From assembly GCA_017506865.1 (NCBI GenBank), contig JAFCMP010000525.1, positions 248,001 to 312,000 of the forward strand: a stretch of DNA of 64,000 nt, given 5' to 3'. The DNA comes from Tribonema minus (lineage: Eukaryota > Sar > Xanthophyceae > Tribonematales > Tribonemataceae). A program made the position numbers and the translations under genes. Position 1 is the first letter of the stretch. The number at the start of each line of letters is the position of its first letter. Positions 23,806 through 36,700 of the stretch are shown piece after piece. The notes beneath the pieces are model-generated. The model ran no database searches and had not been told where the DNA came from. It was given only the letters and a program-made list of their open reading frames with translations.

Positions 23806-24023
23806 GACTGTGGCGGTGCTTGTTTACCCGTGCGTATGATGGATCCTTGACCTATCCACTTTTTTTTTCTTCCGTTACACGTTTCAACTTAAAGGTTGAA
23901 GTTGTGATTTGATATTTCACGCTCGAGAGCCTGAGCCTCATGAGCCTGAGCCTCTGAACTTAAGTACACAACCTTAGAGGCGTTCGCTCTGGCGATTCGG
24001 CAGGCAGATTCAGAGTGGGAGCA
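23806..24023. promoter_or_regulatory. Shared divergent promoter region of the paralogous pair
   Basis: The 218 bases between the two start codons must hold both promoters. Visible features are a T-run at 23861-23869, an inverted motif CAACTTAAAGGTTGAAGTTG, and a direct repeat GAGCCTGAGCCTC (about 23930 and 23943). No canonical TATA box was identified with confidence. Confidence 0.45.
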
Positions 24024-24764
24024 ATGCCCAAACAGGAGGGATCTATAGTGAGGCTTCAAGGCCTGCAGAACAATCCGCAGCTAAATGGCCGCGAGGGCTT
24101 CATCTACGCTGCTCAGAACGAGAATGGCCGCTTTGGAGTAAGGCTATTCAACCTGCGAGTGGACGACATGCGCATCAGCGAGCGCGACGAGATGAAGGAC
24201 CTGCGAAAGCTCATACGTCCACCAAACCTGGAGGAGCTGGAGTCCAGCTACGCTCTGCTCGTCACGCCGACAGCAGGAGGCGGCGTCACCGTGAAGCGCT
24301 TTGAGTTCGACTGCCCCATGGGCAGGGAAGCGCAAGAGATGGCCTGCATCAAGCGCAAGCTTGGCTGGTCCCAGGTCACCTCCTGCGGCCAGTTCTGCTA
24401 CAGCCAGTACGCCTCCTAGCCGGACCTCTTCTTCTACTACGATCGCACCAGAGCCAGGGGGCCCGCGAACCCCGTCGCGCGCCTGCAGCGGCGCGACCCG
24501 CGCAGTGTGCGCGGCCCCGCCGTCGTCGTTCGCGCGGAGCCGCCGCGAGTGCTCAGCAGTTACGACTCGGTAGACGGCCCCAGCACTTCGCACGAGAGCC
24601 AGGACACGAGCCTCTGGACGCCGCGCCTCGGGCACAAGGAGCTGCGCGACACGCTCGCGTTCTTCGCGACGACGGCGTTCGACGCCGTCGACAAGGTGCG
24701 CGCCATGAAGCGCATGGGCGTGCGCGGCGCCGACGCCGCCAATATGCCGCACCTGTTCTTCTAG
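24024..24764 (+). pseudogene. Paralogue of the 23059-23805 gene interrupted by one in-frame TAG
   Basis: The frame starts at ATG 24024 (MPKQEGSIVRLQGL) and follows the neighbouring paralogue closely: QLNGREGFIYA, RFGVRLFNLRVDDM, KLGWSQVTSC. After YSQYAS a TAG at 24417-24419 stops it. The same frame then continues without further damage for 345 bases (PDLFFYYDR, VRGPAVVVRAEPP, MKRMGVRG) to the same C-terminal LFF and a second stop. A single nonsense codon in an otherwise well-kept frame means a very recent pseudogene, a truncated 131-aa product, a sequencing error, or stop-codon readthrough. It belongs to the host rather than to a mobile element. Confidence 0.75.
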
Positions 24765-25790
24765 AGTGCGGCGGCGGCGGTGTGGAGCGCTGCTGTGCGG
24801 CAGCGCCGTGCCAATGCCACACATCGCAAGGGGGTCGGGGTCAGGCTGGATCGCCTCATGTGTGCAGCACTCTGACCGCGCGCCCCGCTGCGGCGGCACG
24901 CGGCGCAAGTGCTCTTGCGATGGCTAGAGCTGCATAGGAAGCGCCAGGCCTCGGGCAGGTTTACGGCTAGGGCTAGGGCCAGGGTAAGAAGGCAGTGAGC
25001 TCAGAGGCCCATCTGGCCGCAGCGCCTGTACTTCTGGGGAACAAGATGGCGTCCTCACTGCTCCGCGGTGCGCGCGGATTTGCTGTAGACTAGGGGCAGT
25101 CTATGTAAGAGTCAATGAAGTGCAAGAGCTGCAGCACTGCCTTCAGGCCGCCCTTTTAGACGTAGCGTAATTTGTTTTGTCAGTTCAGGGGCATCGAATC
25201 GATGCTGATGCGCCAGCTGGCCTGTGCGCCTCTTTGGCTGTACAGAGCGCCAGATTAGCGATGGGCCAGATACTCCCTGTAGAGCTGATGGCATCAAGAT
25301 GCGGCGCAGGCGGCAGTTGAGGTTGACCTGCACGTCGCCTGAACACTTTGTTTTCTTCAGTCTCTTGTCTTCTTTGGTAACGAACCGCATGTTTGCGGCT
25401 ATAGTTTACACAGTGCGTTGCCTTCAATGATTAAAGCATGGCTCTGACACGTGCTTGTGATTGTCCCGCTGGGCTCCGTTCGGACCCTCTTGTGTTGTAC
25501 CGCTACTGTCGCTCATGAAAAGTCGGTGTTCATGGTAGTTGGTCATGCCATCCTTGGTGCAACCTCATGAGGTCTGGTGTTCCCTGGTTTCAAGTCACTG
25601 ATCTGCTGGTGTGGTGCGTGCCAAAAAATCATGAGTCGTCGTATGACCAGAAGACATGCAGAACTCTCTGCGCGATTACAGACCATGCACGGCTTGATCG
25701 TCCTTGGCGAGATTGGCAATGCGATTTTTGAGAATGCACTGCATGCGATTGCACCCACTCCTGAGCTGGCTGGGTCCTGGGTACAACGTG

Positions 25791-25830
25791 AGGGTTAGGG
25801 TTAGGGTAATCCTAACCCTAACCCTAACCC
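25791..25830. repeat. Head-to-head interstitial telomeric repeats
   Basis: AGGGTTAGGGTTAGGG is followed after four bases by CCTAACCCTAACCCTAACCC. G-rich repeats pointing right meet C-rich repeats, which is the orientation expected at an end-to-end chromosome fusion. The block is also a near-perfect hairpin. Confidence 0.9.
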
Positions 25831-26996
25831 AAGACACCTTGAGATATGCCTCCCCAACACAGCTTCGCAAAGCCACACAGGAAATGCCGTACAAGTCTGC
25901 ATTTGCTGCACGTCGTCTTGTCTGTGCTGTCAAGTACAATCGGGTTTTCCCTCAGGTGGACAGGTGATGTCAATTTTGATTCTGCATTTGTTCATCTCAA
26001 AGTGAAGTCACTTAGTGTTGTGACCAAAGGGACAGCGATGCAAGAATGGCTTGTCCCTGCATAGCCAATCCAACACCACAGTGCAGAAGAGGACAAGCCG
26101 GAGTTGGAATGAAGCACTCCATTGATTAAACCAGAGCAAACATGGGCCGGCTCTGTGCGCGCACGCTCAACAGGCAAAAGCGATTTTGATCACTTCTGAT
26201 CAGGAGGACCAGGCAGGCGACGCTTTGCCCTGAGCGAGCTCAGCACTCTGCGTGGTGCTGAGAGAAGGATACAGGAGGACAACAGCGCCGTGCTTGATGC
26301 GGCCTTGCACTGATGCAACAGCTGTGCTTGTGCTTGTTGTTTCGTTTTGTCCGCTCCCCTCCCCCGCAAGCACTGTGGCTACCGCATGCGCTTTACGCAA
26401 ATAATTGCCACTGCAGCTCTGGCTGCGAACAAGTTTTGTGCTTGTCCGGCAGCGCCTGCACACATGCATGGCACTTAAGCAGGCGACTGCGGCTGTTGGC
26501 CAGGTGCATTGGGGGCGCGGTGCCCTTGCAAGCTAGGGGCACAGGAGCCCTGTCGGGCTCGTATGAGGCCGGCGGCAGAGTGTGCAGTCTGCGCTTCCGA
26601 TGCTCTTGCCAATGCTGGACCAGCGTACCAGCAGGGTGCTGCACCCGCAATGGGCGCCGAACAGCTAGCATGCGAGCATGCATTCAAGCAGCATGTCGAT
26701 GTGCTTGGTGGCTTCAGTCGCCAGCACCGGCCGCGGCGGAGCTGCGCAAAGCGCGCCACAGCGACGACCACCGGTATGACGGTGGAACGTGGGGCAAGGC
26801 CACAAGCGTCGCCGATGGAGCTGGACGCGTGGCAATCGCAGAGCACTGACGTCGCCAGCGGCTCAGGCACAGGCACGACGCTACGCACCCGGTATTGCTT
26901 CAATTGCCGTCGCCGCGGCATCGCCGACGGCAGCTGCGTGAGCGCAGCGGGCGCAGCAGTGCGGCGCATTTGCCCCAGGCCGCCACCACGCTTACT

Positions 26997-27009
26997 TAGG
27001 GTTAGGGCT
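26997..27009 (+). repeat. Short interstitial telomeric repeat
   Basis: TTAGGGTTAGGGC, two units, about a dozen bases beyond the stop codon of the kinesin-like gene. Confidence 0.7.
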
Positions 27010-27021
27010 CAGCTGCCCTGC

Positions 27022-27648
27022 TCAGCGCCCCCCCGGGCGCCCCAGCCCCCCCGCCTGCGGCCGCGGCAGCCCCCCCGCCCCGGCGGGGGACTTGGACGCT
27101 GCGCCGCCGCCCCCCGCGCCCCCCCCCCCCTTGGCCTCCTTCTTGAGGCGCGCCAGCTCGCGCTTGAGCTCGCGGAGCGCTGCCTCGCTGCTGCCGCCGC
27201 CGCCGGCCGCGCGGCACGCCTCGCCGAGGCGCAGCGCGCGCTCCGTGGCGAGCGTGTGCGAGGCGGCGGGGCTGATGCAGATGAGCGTCACCACCTGCGA
27301 CACGCGAGGGTGGGGCGAGAGCGGTTTGATGCTGAGCGCTGAGGTGCTGTGCCGCGCGTGTTGTGAGGGAGTCGAGAATTGTGGATGTGCAAGCGCCGAG
27401 GTGCTGTGATGAGGAGTGCTGCCGTCTACAGTGCGACAAGGGGGATGTACATGCTCCAAAACAGTCCGGCAGATTCACTCGAAGGATGTAGCTGTACTAA
27501 CGCGCACAGGCCTGCTGCTGTGCGGAAATGATACCTCATTGGTGAGCAGACCGCGAATCTTACCCCCAATCTACAACGGCAGCCGCAGCGCTGACCACTA
27601 CGCCCCGTCTACAACGCAAAGAGAGTGTGCACCTCTGTTTGGCATGCG

Positions 27649-27702
<54 letters not shown>

Positions 27703-30700
27703 CTGTTCCATGCGCGCACCTTTGCTGTTTCCGTGAGGAACTCGCGCAGCGCGCGCGCGACGCCCACCGCGGCGTCGTCAGCGCCAACGCCGCTCTCTTC
27801 GTCTACGCGCGGCAGCTCTGTTGCTGCTGCCGCGTGCGCGCTGATGATGCGCGACAGGGCCCCCCCCCATCGCTCCGACTGCAGCCGACAGCGCATTGGT
27901 AAGGCAATGGGTAATGACGCGGTTCAGGGCCGGAGCAAAGGGCACGTGGGAGTTATGCTGTTATAAATGGAGGTTGCATGAGTGCGCACAAATGGGGCAC
28001 GTACATGGGCAAGGCGGCAATGTGATTACGTGCCCATACAACACAATATCCATGACATCATGCAGCAGTTTCCAGCGAGACGAGCCAGACAGAAGGTTAC
28101 CAAGATCGAGGTGGCACATCGCGACAGTGGCACGATGAGAGCGCGATACTTTCGACGCGCGACGTGCAACAGTATAAGTTGCTGCCATTGCTGGCACGCC
28201 CCTTGAACCCTGCTCATAGATCCGCAAGTACATGCATACCTGCGGCGGCGGCGGCGCCAGCAGCGCGCACGCGAGCGTCCCCGTGCGCGCCTCGCACAGC
28301 GTTCCAGCACACGAAGTACATCGATACGAGTTGCTGCCATTGCTGGCACGCCCCTTGATTCCCGCCAACAGATAGAAGTACACAAGGTATATACTTCTAT
28401 ATACCTGCGGCGGCGGCGGCGCCAGCAGCGCGCTCGCGAGGGTCCCCGCGCGTGCCTCGCCGGACCCCCTGTTGAAGCCGAAAAATACTTCAGGTGTACA
28501 TATACATACCTGCGGCGGCGGCGGCGGCGCCAGCAGTGCTCTTGCAGCGCAGCCGCAAACATACCTCAAGTATACATACTCCGCGAAGTACGTACCTGCG
28601 GCGGCGGCGGCGCCAGCAGCGCGCACGCGAGCGTCCCCGCGCGCGCCTCGCCGGACCCCCTGTTGACGCTCTCGCAGCGCAGCCGCACGAGCGCGTGGTC
28701 GGCGCCTGCTTTGAGGCTCGCGAGGGCAGCGCTCAGCGCCTGAACCGCGCCTTGCGGCGTCTGGAAGGCGCGCCAGGGGCCTGAGACTCAGAGCGTGCAG
28801 AGGGTAAGGAGGGGGTGGGAGGGGGGGGATGAGTCGCGGAGACTAGGGCAGGAGACGCGCGCGATGGGCGGTTTGCAGCGGTGTGGCCTCTCGCTGCTGT
28901 CCCCAAACGCGTGCTGGAGGTGAGTCGAAGGGCAGTGCTCAGCCGCGCGGCGCGCCGGATGTTTGGCAGCGCATTCGCAATGCACAACGCAGGAGGAGCC
29001 GGGGCTGGCAAAGCTGTGCGTACACCGCGAGATGCTGTAAATTGGCTCGTAGCAGTACATGATGGACAACAAACAATCTGGCATGGGCAGGGTTGAGGTT
29101 GTGACTTTGAATGCAGCGCTCAGGGCGTAGGCCGGGCCCTACGCCACGCGGACTGTGTGTGCGATGAGGTACAAGTAATTGCCAGAGCAGCACGTGCCCG
29201 GGCGTATGGCTTCTGCATATGAGCAGCACGGGGCAGCCCTCAGGGCCTGAGCTCGGCCTCCCAGCATCGCGATTGCTTGACGTATGTGGCAGAGCATCGG
29301 CAGATTGCGGGTGCAGCGTTGGGTTTAAGACTCGCACACATGAGAGCAGCTGAACAGTGGTGTGTGATCCTCAACTCACCGCCAGCTTGCGAAAGCATCG
29401 GCGGGGCTTGCGGCAGTCAATGAGGCGCCTGGTGCTGCGGCGTCTGAATTGCGCATCAGACCAGGGAGCCGACCACAGTATGAATGCAAGCGCAATTGGG
29501 TACGTGAGTTGCTCGCACATGTCAATGCGTGTGAGCAGGCGCTCGACACGAGCACAAGAGCTGCATCTCCTGCGTTTTTCATACGTAAGGTGTCCGCCCC
29601 GCAAGCGGAAGTAAATAAATCACTTGCTTCACACCCGGGGGCACTCTTCCTTATCCCTGCCAAAATGCATTTACATTACCAAAGTATTCGCAATCGCACA
29701 TGATCATCATTGCATCAGATCATCAAGCGCTAGGCTTGTACATACATACCTGGAGGCGAGCCGCTCTGCTCGGTGGAAGCTGGCGGGGGCGCACCCCCCA
29801 GCGCTGCTGCCGCATCAGCCGGCGGCGGCATCTGATCCGGCTCTGGCGGCGCAGGCGGCGGCAGCAGATCTACTGGTGGCGCACCCGACGATGACAGGGC
29901 TGTGACTGAAAGCGATATGGTGCTGCAACACTGCGCATCTCTGCGAAGAACGGGAAGGCAGGGCAGGTGTGAGGGCGGGGGGGGGTGGGGGGGGGGGTGA
30001 GGTTTGTCAGCACAAGTTCACTTTGGCATGCGGCTGTTGCAGGAGGTACACGCTGCGTCGGAAGGCCAATCTGAGCGGCCCCCGCGTGCTCAGCGTCACT
30101 GTACTCATTCTTCAGCAATACGTGATCAAGCATGTCCTGAACGAAAGCGAGGCATGCAGTGAAGGGCCAGCCACAGACCTTACAGGCAACCCCGCCACCC
30201 GCCTCATCAGCAAAGAGCACTGCTGCTGGCGCCTGAGCACTCACCGCAGCAGCACCAGCACCAGCAGTAGCACCAGTACTAGCAACGCAGCAGCCAGCAA
30301 CAGAGGAGACTCGCTCCGAGGCGGGCGCACATCGCACGCCACCGTGTCTCCACACCTTGTTTACATCTTGCTTACCATGTACCTACCTGCCCACACTTCG
30401 TTTCTCATCCTCATATCAAGTCTTTACCCTATCCCGTCTCTCACCTGTCCTGCACAATCTGAAACACGTCTCTGAACAGCCGCGGCAGAAGCCCCGCCCC
30501 CGGCTTGAGGGCGGGGAACGCTGCCGGCGCGTCGGGCGCCGGCGCTGCGGCTGCGTCCTTGCCTTTTGGCTTGGGAGAAGGGGCCCCCGAGTCCGCCGGC
30601 TGCATGTAGGGGGCGGGGAGCAGGAGCTCGTCAGCTCACATTGAAAGAATAAAACTGCCAATAACAGTGGCATTCGACCCTCGGAACCGCGTTATGCCGG

Positions 30701-33700
30701 CTGTGCGGAGAGGGTGGAAACCGCGTTATGCCGGCTGTGCGTAGAGGGTGGGGAGCAACACGTTGTCAGCTCAAATCGAAAGAAGACTGCTACCAATGAC
30801 AGTGGCGGTCGACCCTGAAAACCGCGTCGCGCCTGGCAGCGCGCCGTGACATCATCATCACTCTCACAAACCCCGGAGCACGGTTGCTGGTTCGGCGTGC
30901 GCGACACACGTGGCAGCGCCCGCGCACGCTCACAACGCAGAATATCCACGCTAGACCGCATCGCACGCAGCGCGCATGCCAGCAGCCGACGCGCGGCTCC
31001 CACTGCACTGCAATCGCAACCACAAGCAGCGCGCAAAACACGCAACGCTCTCCTCCTGAGCATCGCGCGTGCGCACGCCGCTCCCACTGCGCTGCGACTA
31101 CCGCTGCGCGAACAGCGCACACAACCGCGCGACGCTCTTTCAACGGCGGCGCCAACCACTCACCGCAAACAGGCCGGCGGCGACGGTCGCGCTGTCGCCG
31201 AGTGCCGCCGTGCGCCGCCCCGCGCCGTCCGTGCCGGCGGCGACGACGACGCACGCGTTGTGACCGTCCGCGAGGCTCGCGCCCAGGCCGCTCAGCTCCG
31301 CGTACAGCTCGCGCTGCGCGGCGCCCACGTCGTCGCCGGCCTATGTTTGAGACAGCACAGCGGGGGCCGGGAGAGGTGGGTGTGTTGCAGCGGCGGGCTT
31401 CACTGCATGACATGGAGTGCGGGCTGGGCACTGGGGTGTAAACGGATGCGCACGTGCGTGGAAGGCGCAGGCGTGCAGCTCCGCGTACAGCTCGCGCTGC
31501 GCGGCGCCCACGTCGTCGCCGGCGTGTAGGCGGTGGGTGTAGAGCCGGTGGGTGTTGTAGTGAGCTTCGCTGCATGACGTGGAGTGAGGGCTGGGCACAG
31601 GGATGCGCACAAATGGATGCGCGCGTGCTCGCGCTGCGCAGCGCCCACGTCGTCGCCGGCCTATAATCGCGACAGCGCGGCGCGAGGGAGGAGAGGTGGA
31701 TGTTGTAGTAGCGGGCTTCACTGCATGATGTGGAGTGCGGGCTGGGCACTGGGGTGTAAGTGGATGCGCGCGTGCGTGGACTCCGCAGGCGTGCGGCGCA
31801 AGTGCGGTGCCGATCGCGAGGCTGCTGCTTAGGGCGCCGGGGCCGACGTGCCGTTCTCCGCTGCGCTGTCAGCGGTGCATAATCGGTGCTGCTGCGCTAT
31901 CAGCGGTACGTATGATTGCTGCCGCGCTGCAAGGTGCACATCAGCAGCGCTACGATGCATGCAGCGCAATCTGCACTGCCATGACACAGTGCGGCAAGGC
32001 GCAATCTCGCCACTGCCGCGTGCGTCATGGCAGGTCACAGCAGTGCTGTCTGCACGGCCAGGGGCCGACATCCCAGGCGCCGGCGCTGCCGCCGCCGCCG
32101 CCGCCGCCATGCGCGCTGTCCAGTGGCGCCGCAGCACTCGCCGTACATGACTGCACCAACGCTCAACAGCAATGCAGATTGGCGCGTGCACCCGCAAGCG
32201 ATTCGCCGCAGCACACCACGATAACACTTGAACTATCAATTAGTCTCGACAATTGATAGCTAGCACATTGTATTGCTTCAAAGATGAAGCGACCGAGTCG
32301 CAATGGTGGCTGATTGTAAATCAGTTGGCAACACTTCCTACCTGCATGATGAGGTCGACCTCCCAGGCGCGCTTGCCGCCGCCGCCGTGCGCGCTGTCGA
32401 GCGGCGCCGCAGTACTCGCGGAACACCGCTGACGTGACCCACGACAGCGACGCAGTGTTGTGATATGCACCCACAAGTGCCTCACTACAGCACATCACGG
32501 CAACGCCCACCTGCAAAACCAGGTCGACCTCCCACGCGCGCTTGCCGCCTCCGCCGCCGCCGCTGTGGGCTCTGTCGAGCAGCGCCACGGCATGGCGGCC
32601 GTCGTGCACGCACGGCTTAATGGTGGCTGATTGTGAATCAGTTGGTAAAACTTCCTACCTGCACGACGAGGTCGACCTCCCAGGCGCGCTTGCCGCCGCC
32701 GCCGCTGTGGGCGCCGTCGAGCAGCGCCACGGCGTGGCGGCCGTCGCGCACGCACGCCTCGCGCCCATCCGCGCGCTCCGACGCCGTGAGCGGCCGCAGC
32801 CGCGCCATCAGCCGGCTCTGCCCCCTCATGTCCTCGACCTACGGGTGGGGTGGGAGTTTTTTTGGGGGGGAGGGGGGGGGCGGGGGTATGTGGGTGGGAT
32901 TTGCGGTCGGCGAGGAGGTCGGGGAGGGGAGTTTCAAGGCGAGGGCAAGGGTGTGCGCGCGTTTACTTGAAAGGTAAGCGTGAGGAGAATCTGCAATGGG
33001 CACTTGAAGTGCATCGTGCATGCGGCACCAGCATGAAGTTGGTAGCGGCACTGAAGCGTGCACAAGTTCAAGTGGTGACGCCCGCTGCGCTGTGTCATAC
33101 TAGCGGTGTCGACTGCATGCAGGACACCAGTGTACGCCGAGCAGCTGCATCTGCACCGGCGCACACCTTCCGGGCGGCAGCCTTCTTCAGACCCCTCCCA
33201 CGAGGATACGCACCCTGATGTTGAGGTGACACTTTCTGGCTCTGCCTAATTGGGCAGCTCGCACGCACAGCGCACGAGCACCTGCCGACTCCCCCCCTTC
33301 CCCCCCTACACAAGTGCGTCACATCGACACACTCCTTGAAATATGTTGAGCCCGCAGCTGCTTCTCACCCGCCGCACCGCCCCGCCAAACCCCCGGTGCC
33401 AGCGCTCATGTGTACGCTACAGCGCCCCTCGGCTGATTTAAAGAATGGCATTGCTCTGCACTCGCATGTCCACACCCCCTACTTAGATGTCGCATGTTGC
33501 AGTGCGCTTGATGCTGACCCATCAGCAATCACAGCCGATGTACAGCTCCACCCAAGCAATATTTGCCACCAGGTCAACACCTCCATGTTTGAGGTCCCCG
33601 TGCAGCAGGTTTTTTAAAAACTGTCTTCATCGTTTGGAGGGTAGCTTTGTATGTCACTTGTATGAGCAACTCGGCAGCTCTGAGCAGGCCCGCCCGAGCT

Positions 33701-36700
33701 CGACGCATGCCTACATACCTACCTGGTTGTGCAGCTGCGCTGCCCTGTCGGACTCGCGCTTCGCGGCGGCGCGCAGCGTATCCGCATATGCCCTCGTTTC
33801 TGCGTGTTCTACCGCGCGTGACGTCGACCACTCGACAGTGGCTGGGCAGCTCTATGATCAAAACCAGACCAGCTCCAAAATCAATTGTTTGCACAAAACA
33901 GAAGTCCTCAGCAGCCCCGCTCAAAGCTCGACGCGCGAATACCAACCTGGTTGTGCAGCTGCGCGGCCCTGTCGGACTCGCGCTTGACGGCGGCGTGCAG
34001 CGCGGCGTTGGCGGCCTCCGCCTTGTGCGCGTCCGCGAGCTCGTCCTGGTGCGCCTTGATCCACGCGCGCGCGGTCTGCAGTCGCGCGCGACGCAAGGCG
34101 CAAAGCAGAGCGGATGACGGGAGGTCAGGGCTGGCTGCGCAGTCTTCGCGCCGCCGCGCTGGCAGAGGCTGTGTACTTGAGGAAGTATGGATCGTGCAAG
34201 AAGCTGCGGAGCAGGGCATACATCGAGTCCTGGTGCGCCTTGATCCACGCGCGCGCGGTCGATTCGCGCACGCAGTCACGTGCAGCGCGGAAACGGTCGA
34301 CACAGTAGGCGGTCGCGGTTGGGCGTGCATACGACGAAACGGCGGCGCGCAGGTCGAGGCTCAGAATAAACGACGCGGTGAGCTGCGATGCGGAGCGCTT
34401 GGCATAACCGCTGCTGACACATGTTGTGAGCATGCGCTCAATGGCTTGCGCACCGCGCGCATGCGGCCCTGTGCCGCACAAATGCGAGAAGGATGCCGCT
34501 GTGAAGCTGATGCCAACCCTAACCCCAACCCTAACCCTAGAGCATCCACAGTACCAGGTTATGCGTGCACGACTCTCCAGGACACCGTAATTGCTTGAAG
34601 ATTTTGCCATGTACGGCAGTTGAAGTTCCATGCAACGTGCAGGTCAGCCCAACTGGCACGTACAGCGCTGACCAGCTAGTCTTTGCTGGCTTGCAGTTTG
34701 TGTTCTTGGCCAGCGTCCATGTGCAGGTCATGGCAGGCGCGAGCAGACCCTGACAACGCAGCCCTCCCAATACAGGGTGTGTGTGTCAGAATATGGACTT
34801 CACTCACGCTCCAGTGTCTGATTCAGCATCAGCAATCATCAGTTGTCTTGAACGCGATAGCGTACTTGCGACCCCTTTTTGGTTATGGCCGTTACATGAC
34901 GGTTACATTTCTGTGTGGGGCATGTAGGTATGCAGCACTCGCCTCCGTCTCGGCAGTGTCCTGAGCGATGGCGGTGCGCAGGGCCCTCTCCTCCTGCAGC
35001 GCCTCGGTCAGCTGCTGCTCCGACTCCGCCTCAAACTGCGCACGCAATTACGGTGAAATGTCATAGATGACTGGGATGAAGTCGTTACAAGGGAACGTGC
35101 GGCTGGCTGCGTGCCGAAGCGATGACATGTGGCAAATGATTCTCAGGAGAGGTCGAGAGGAAGCCGTACAGGTAGATGCTGTGCGTAGGAGACACTTGAG
35201 CTGCTGAAAAAGCACACGCCTCGTCAGCTGCTGCTCCGACTCCGCCGTGAGCTGCGCGCGCAATTACGGAGAGATACAGATGACTGGAATGGAGTCGTAA
35301 CAAGGAGTCATACGGGAACGTGCGGCTGCATGCCGCAGCGATGATATGCGGCACTGAGAGTTGAACTGAGAACATCGTTACACATCATTTTGTAAACACC
35401 AAGAAGCGCACATGGCAGGGCAGACAGACGCCAGCGCCTCGTTCAGCTGCTGCGCCACGCGTGCAGAAGCGATGACATGCGGCGAATGATGGCCACGTTA
35501 TGAGAGACTGAGAGGTACATGCTGTGCATGACAACCATTTGCACTGCTGACAAACATCGTTGAATATAATTCACAAACACCGAAAAACGCGTATGGTAGA
35601 ACCACGGACGCAGTTCCCAGTCTTGGGGAGAGGGGAGCGCAGCCGCAGCTAGCGCCGGTGCATCGGAGATGCAGTGTAGCTACTCAGCGCGCGCGGCGGT
35701 CATCCCCCTTAGGGTTAGAGTTAGGGTTAAATTAGGGTTAGGGTTAGGGTTAGGACCTCTGCCCGTGCGGCCAGGCATCAATCTTGCTGCATCGTGATAC
35801 AAGCGTCAGCAGTGTGTAGCTGCGCCCTTCACAGCACCTCCGCAAGACAGCAAGGCGAGCGCTCGGTGGCTTGCACAGCTGCGCAGCGGCAGCAACGACC
35901 AGCAGAAACGACCCTCCCGAAACGCCTTTGCAGCAGCGGCGGCAGCAGCGGTCTCTGGCCACTCTTGGGAGCCCGTCTGAGCGATGCTGCACTCACCTCG
36001 CGCAGCTGCTGCGCGGCGGCGTCGACCTGCGCCTAGGACTGCATAGACAGTGAGCGCTGTGGCTCGTACAGGCACGCAACTGCGGCAGCGGTCAGCGACA
36101 CTGGTCACGCATGCAGCCAGGCTGAGCACTGCCGCACTCACCTCGCGCAGCTGCTGCGCGGCGGCGTCGACCTGCGCCTAGGACATGCACAGACAGTGTG
36201 CGCTGTGGCTCGTACAGGTGCGCAGCTGCGGCAGCGGCAGCATCGGTCTCTGACCACTCTTAGAAGCCAATCCGAGCGCTGCCTTACTCACCTCGCGCAG
36301 CTGCTGCGCGGCGGCGTCGACCTGCGCCTTGGCGTCCGCCTGCATGGCGGCGAGCTCTACGTCCCACGCGCGCTTCGCCTCCGCGTGCGACTGCGATGGG
36401 GGGGGGGGGCAGTGCGCGACAAGAGTAGCTGTGTGAGAGCGGTGCATTTTTGGAGCGCGGGTGCAGCATCACGTGACGCTTGCGCATCGAGCCTTCACAA
36501 GGCTCTTGAGCAAAAGGGAATTGTTGCACTATTTATAAACTGTCTGCAGTTTGAAATAGTCATTAATTGTGGCGGACAGCATGCGACGGGAGTGGTACCG
36601 TAAGAGCGGCGCATCGTTGAAGGGGGGGGGGGGGGTAGCACCATGTGACGCTTGCAAATCGAGCCCTGACGAGGCTTGGCACAAGATTAACTGTTGCTGC

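Larger units (their letters stand above)
24765..27021. other. Region without recognised gene between the paralogue pair and the kinesin-like gene
   Basis: Contains a degenerate GGGTTA-like run near 24963-24987 (GGCTAGGGCTAGGGCCAGGG), the head-to-head telomere repeat at 25791-25830, and assorted short frames. The longest plus-strand frame (26509-27342) is an unconvincing mix of Ala, Arg and Pro and overlaps the last kinesin exon on the other strand. I see no assignable domain. Confidence 0.5.

Noticed and set aside
26509-27342. 277-codon plus-strand frame
   Set aside because: Low-complexity composition, no domain, and its end is antisense to the last kinesin exon.
27961-28626. 221-codon minus-strand frame with repeated LLAPPPPQV
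   Set aside because: Not an exon-length protein: it runs through donor sites and introns of the duplicated exon edges.
30790-31749. 319-codon minus-strand frame across the P-loop exon ladder
   Set aside because: It reads the exon copies and introns in a non-coding frame; the exon with the kinesin match uses another frame and proper splice sites.
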